Both the position numbers and the translations under genes were made by a program. A DNA stretch of 6,499 nt, taken from contig JACRAG010000008.1 in the NCBI GenBank assembly GCA_016213455.1, positions 1 to 6,499 of the forward strand, given 5' to 3'. The notes below the pieces were generated by a model. The model made no database searches. It was given only the letters and a program-made list of their open reading frames with translations, and was not told the origin of the DNA. Shown here piece after piece: positions 5,742 to 6,499 of the stretch (within the stretch, counting starts at the first letter, position 1; each line of letters opens with the position of its first letter). Source of the stretch: Anaerolineae bacterium (GTDB lineage Bacteria > Chloroflexota > Anaerolineae > Anaerolineales > Anaerolineaceae).

Positions 5742-6499
5742 ATGACAGCGGTCATCTGGTGGATCCGGCGGGATTTACGTTTGCATGACAATCCGGCGTT
5801 GCAGGCAGCCCTGGATACAGGCTTGCCGCTGCTGCCCTTATTCATCCTTGACCCTCACCTGCTTACCGGGCGGGCTGAACCGCGCGAGAACTTCCTTTTG
5901 GCTGGATTGGCTGAACTGGATGCCGATCTGCGTAGACGCGGCAGCCGGCTGGTGGTGCGGCGGGGGAGCCCCGTGCAAGAGCTGGCGCGTCTGTGTGCTG
6001 AAGTGCAGGCACAGGCGGTCTTTGCGCTGGAGGATTATTCGCCATACTCGCGCCAACGCGACGAGGCTGTCAGCCAGGTGGCACCGTTGAACCTGTTTAC
6101 CGGCGTGACGGTACAACACCCCGCCATAGTGCGCAAAGCAGACGGCGGACCGTATACGGTCTTCACGCCCTTCAGCAAGGCCTGGAAGCAGCTTCCCATG
6201 CCCAAAGCCAGCGTGAATATCCCCGACCCACTGCCGCCCGTCCTAGCGGTCGTTTCAGCGCCTTTGCCAGCGCCGTCAACCGACCCGCTCTTCCCACCTG
6301 GCGAACGCGAAGCGCTGTACCGTTTGGAGTCTTTTCTGCACGGTCCGGTGGAACAATACGCGGATGACCGCAACCGCATGGATTTGGAAGGCACCTCCGC
6401 CCTGTCGCCCTATTTTCGCTTTGGGATGCTCTCTCCACGCCTGGCTGCCAACCGCGCCATGGCGGTGAGTCAGGCGGCAAAAACTGCGGAGTTGAAGCG
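5742..6499 (+). CDS. DNA photolyase / cryptochrome family protein, 3'-truncated by window edge
   Basis: A light-dependent DNA repair flavoprotein of the photolyase/cryptochrome superfamily, probably a CPD photolyase using FAD to split pyrimidine dimers. 252 codons are visible of a family usually about 450-500 residues; the frame is open to the window end. The start MTAVIWWIRRDLRLHDNPAL is the classic N-terminal motif of the Rossmann-like antenna domain. Residues 98-107 (DYSPYSRQRD) match the YxPYxRxRD form seen in deazaflavin/FMN-type members rather than the Asn-Glu pair of folate-binding E. coli PhrB, so the antenna is probably not folate (inference). A proline-rich linker at about 150-190 leads into the FAD-binding domain, recognised by GTSALSPYFRFGMLSPR (217-233), whose TSxLSP contacts the FAD phosphates. 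Catalytic Trp residues lie beyond the window. GAGG at 5733-5736 precedes the ATG by five bases. Confidence 0.93.
   Translation, partial: MTAVIWWIRRDLRLHDNPALQAALDTGLPLLPLFILDPHLLTGRAEPRENFLLAGLAELDADLRRRGSRLVVRRGSPVQELARLCAEVQAQAVFALEDYSPYSRQRDEAVSQVAPLNLFTGVTVQHPAIVRKADGGPYTVFTPFSKAWKQLPMPKASVNIPDPLPPVLAVVSAPLPAPSTDPLFPPGEREALYRLESFLHGPVEQYADDRNRMDLEGTSALSPYFRFGMLSPRLAANRAMAVSQAAKTAELK

Noticed and set aside
5785..6090. Plus-strand ORF of 101 codons inside the photolyase region
   Set aside because: It is out of frame with the photolyase, whose motifs (RRDLRLHDNPAL, GTSALSPY) are continuous in the frame starting at 5742. The other ORF gives an Arg/Cys/Trp-rich shadow protein.

Overview
The window reads entirely on the + strand. 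It looks like a moderately GC-rich environmental bacterium. The very long, soluble multi-GAF hybrid of sensor modules, the single-domain regulator next to it and the general protein style suggest Chloroflexota (Anaerolineae-like). That assignment is an impression from sequence style, not from a marker gene, so hold it at moderate confidence.

Positions 1-5317 hold a compact signalling operon. A sensor histidine kinase, cut at its 5' end, shows one partial and five complete GAF-type domains, a PAS domain, and a complete HisKA/HATPase transmitter. Three bases later comes a CheY-like single-domain response regulator with all phosphorylation residues. After 22 bases comes an alpha/beta-hydrolase-fold protein. 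That protein keeps the acid and histidine of the triad, but its nucleophile elbow reads G-H-G-L-G, with glycine where the catalytic serine should be. The likely logic is that cytosolic signals are sensed by the GAF/PAS array, phosphate passes to the stand-alone receiver, and the hydrolase-like protein either has lost catalysis or works as a ligand-binding partner (inference).

Positions 5318-5741 are non-coding by normal gene criteria but highly structured. A good sigma70-type promoter (TTGACT, 17-bp spacer, extended -10) is followed by an 8-base perfect Shine-Dalgarno sequence, a 16-codon ORF, a long stem-loop rod that begins inside that ORF, and a 12-bp GNRA-capped terminator-like hairpin. 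The Shine-Dalgarno can be masked by either of two upstream or downstream anti-Shine-Dalgarno segments. One of these competes with the rod for the same bases, so the unit has the architecture of an RNA switch, a leader-peptide attenuator or a small dual-function RNA. I do not recognise it as a described family. It is the most interesting non-obvious object here.

Positions 5742-6499 are the first 252 codons of a DNA photolyase/cryptochrome-family protein, cut off by the window end just after the start of its FAD-binding domain. No clear promoter of its own is visible between the terminator-like hairpin and its start. It may therefore depend on read-through from the promoter at 5372, which would make the structured unit its 5' leader.
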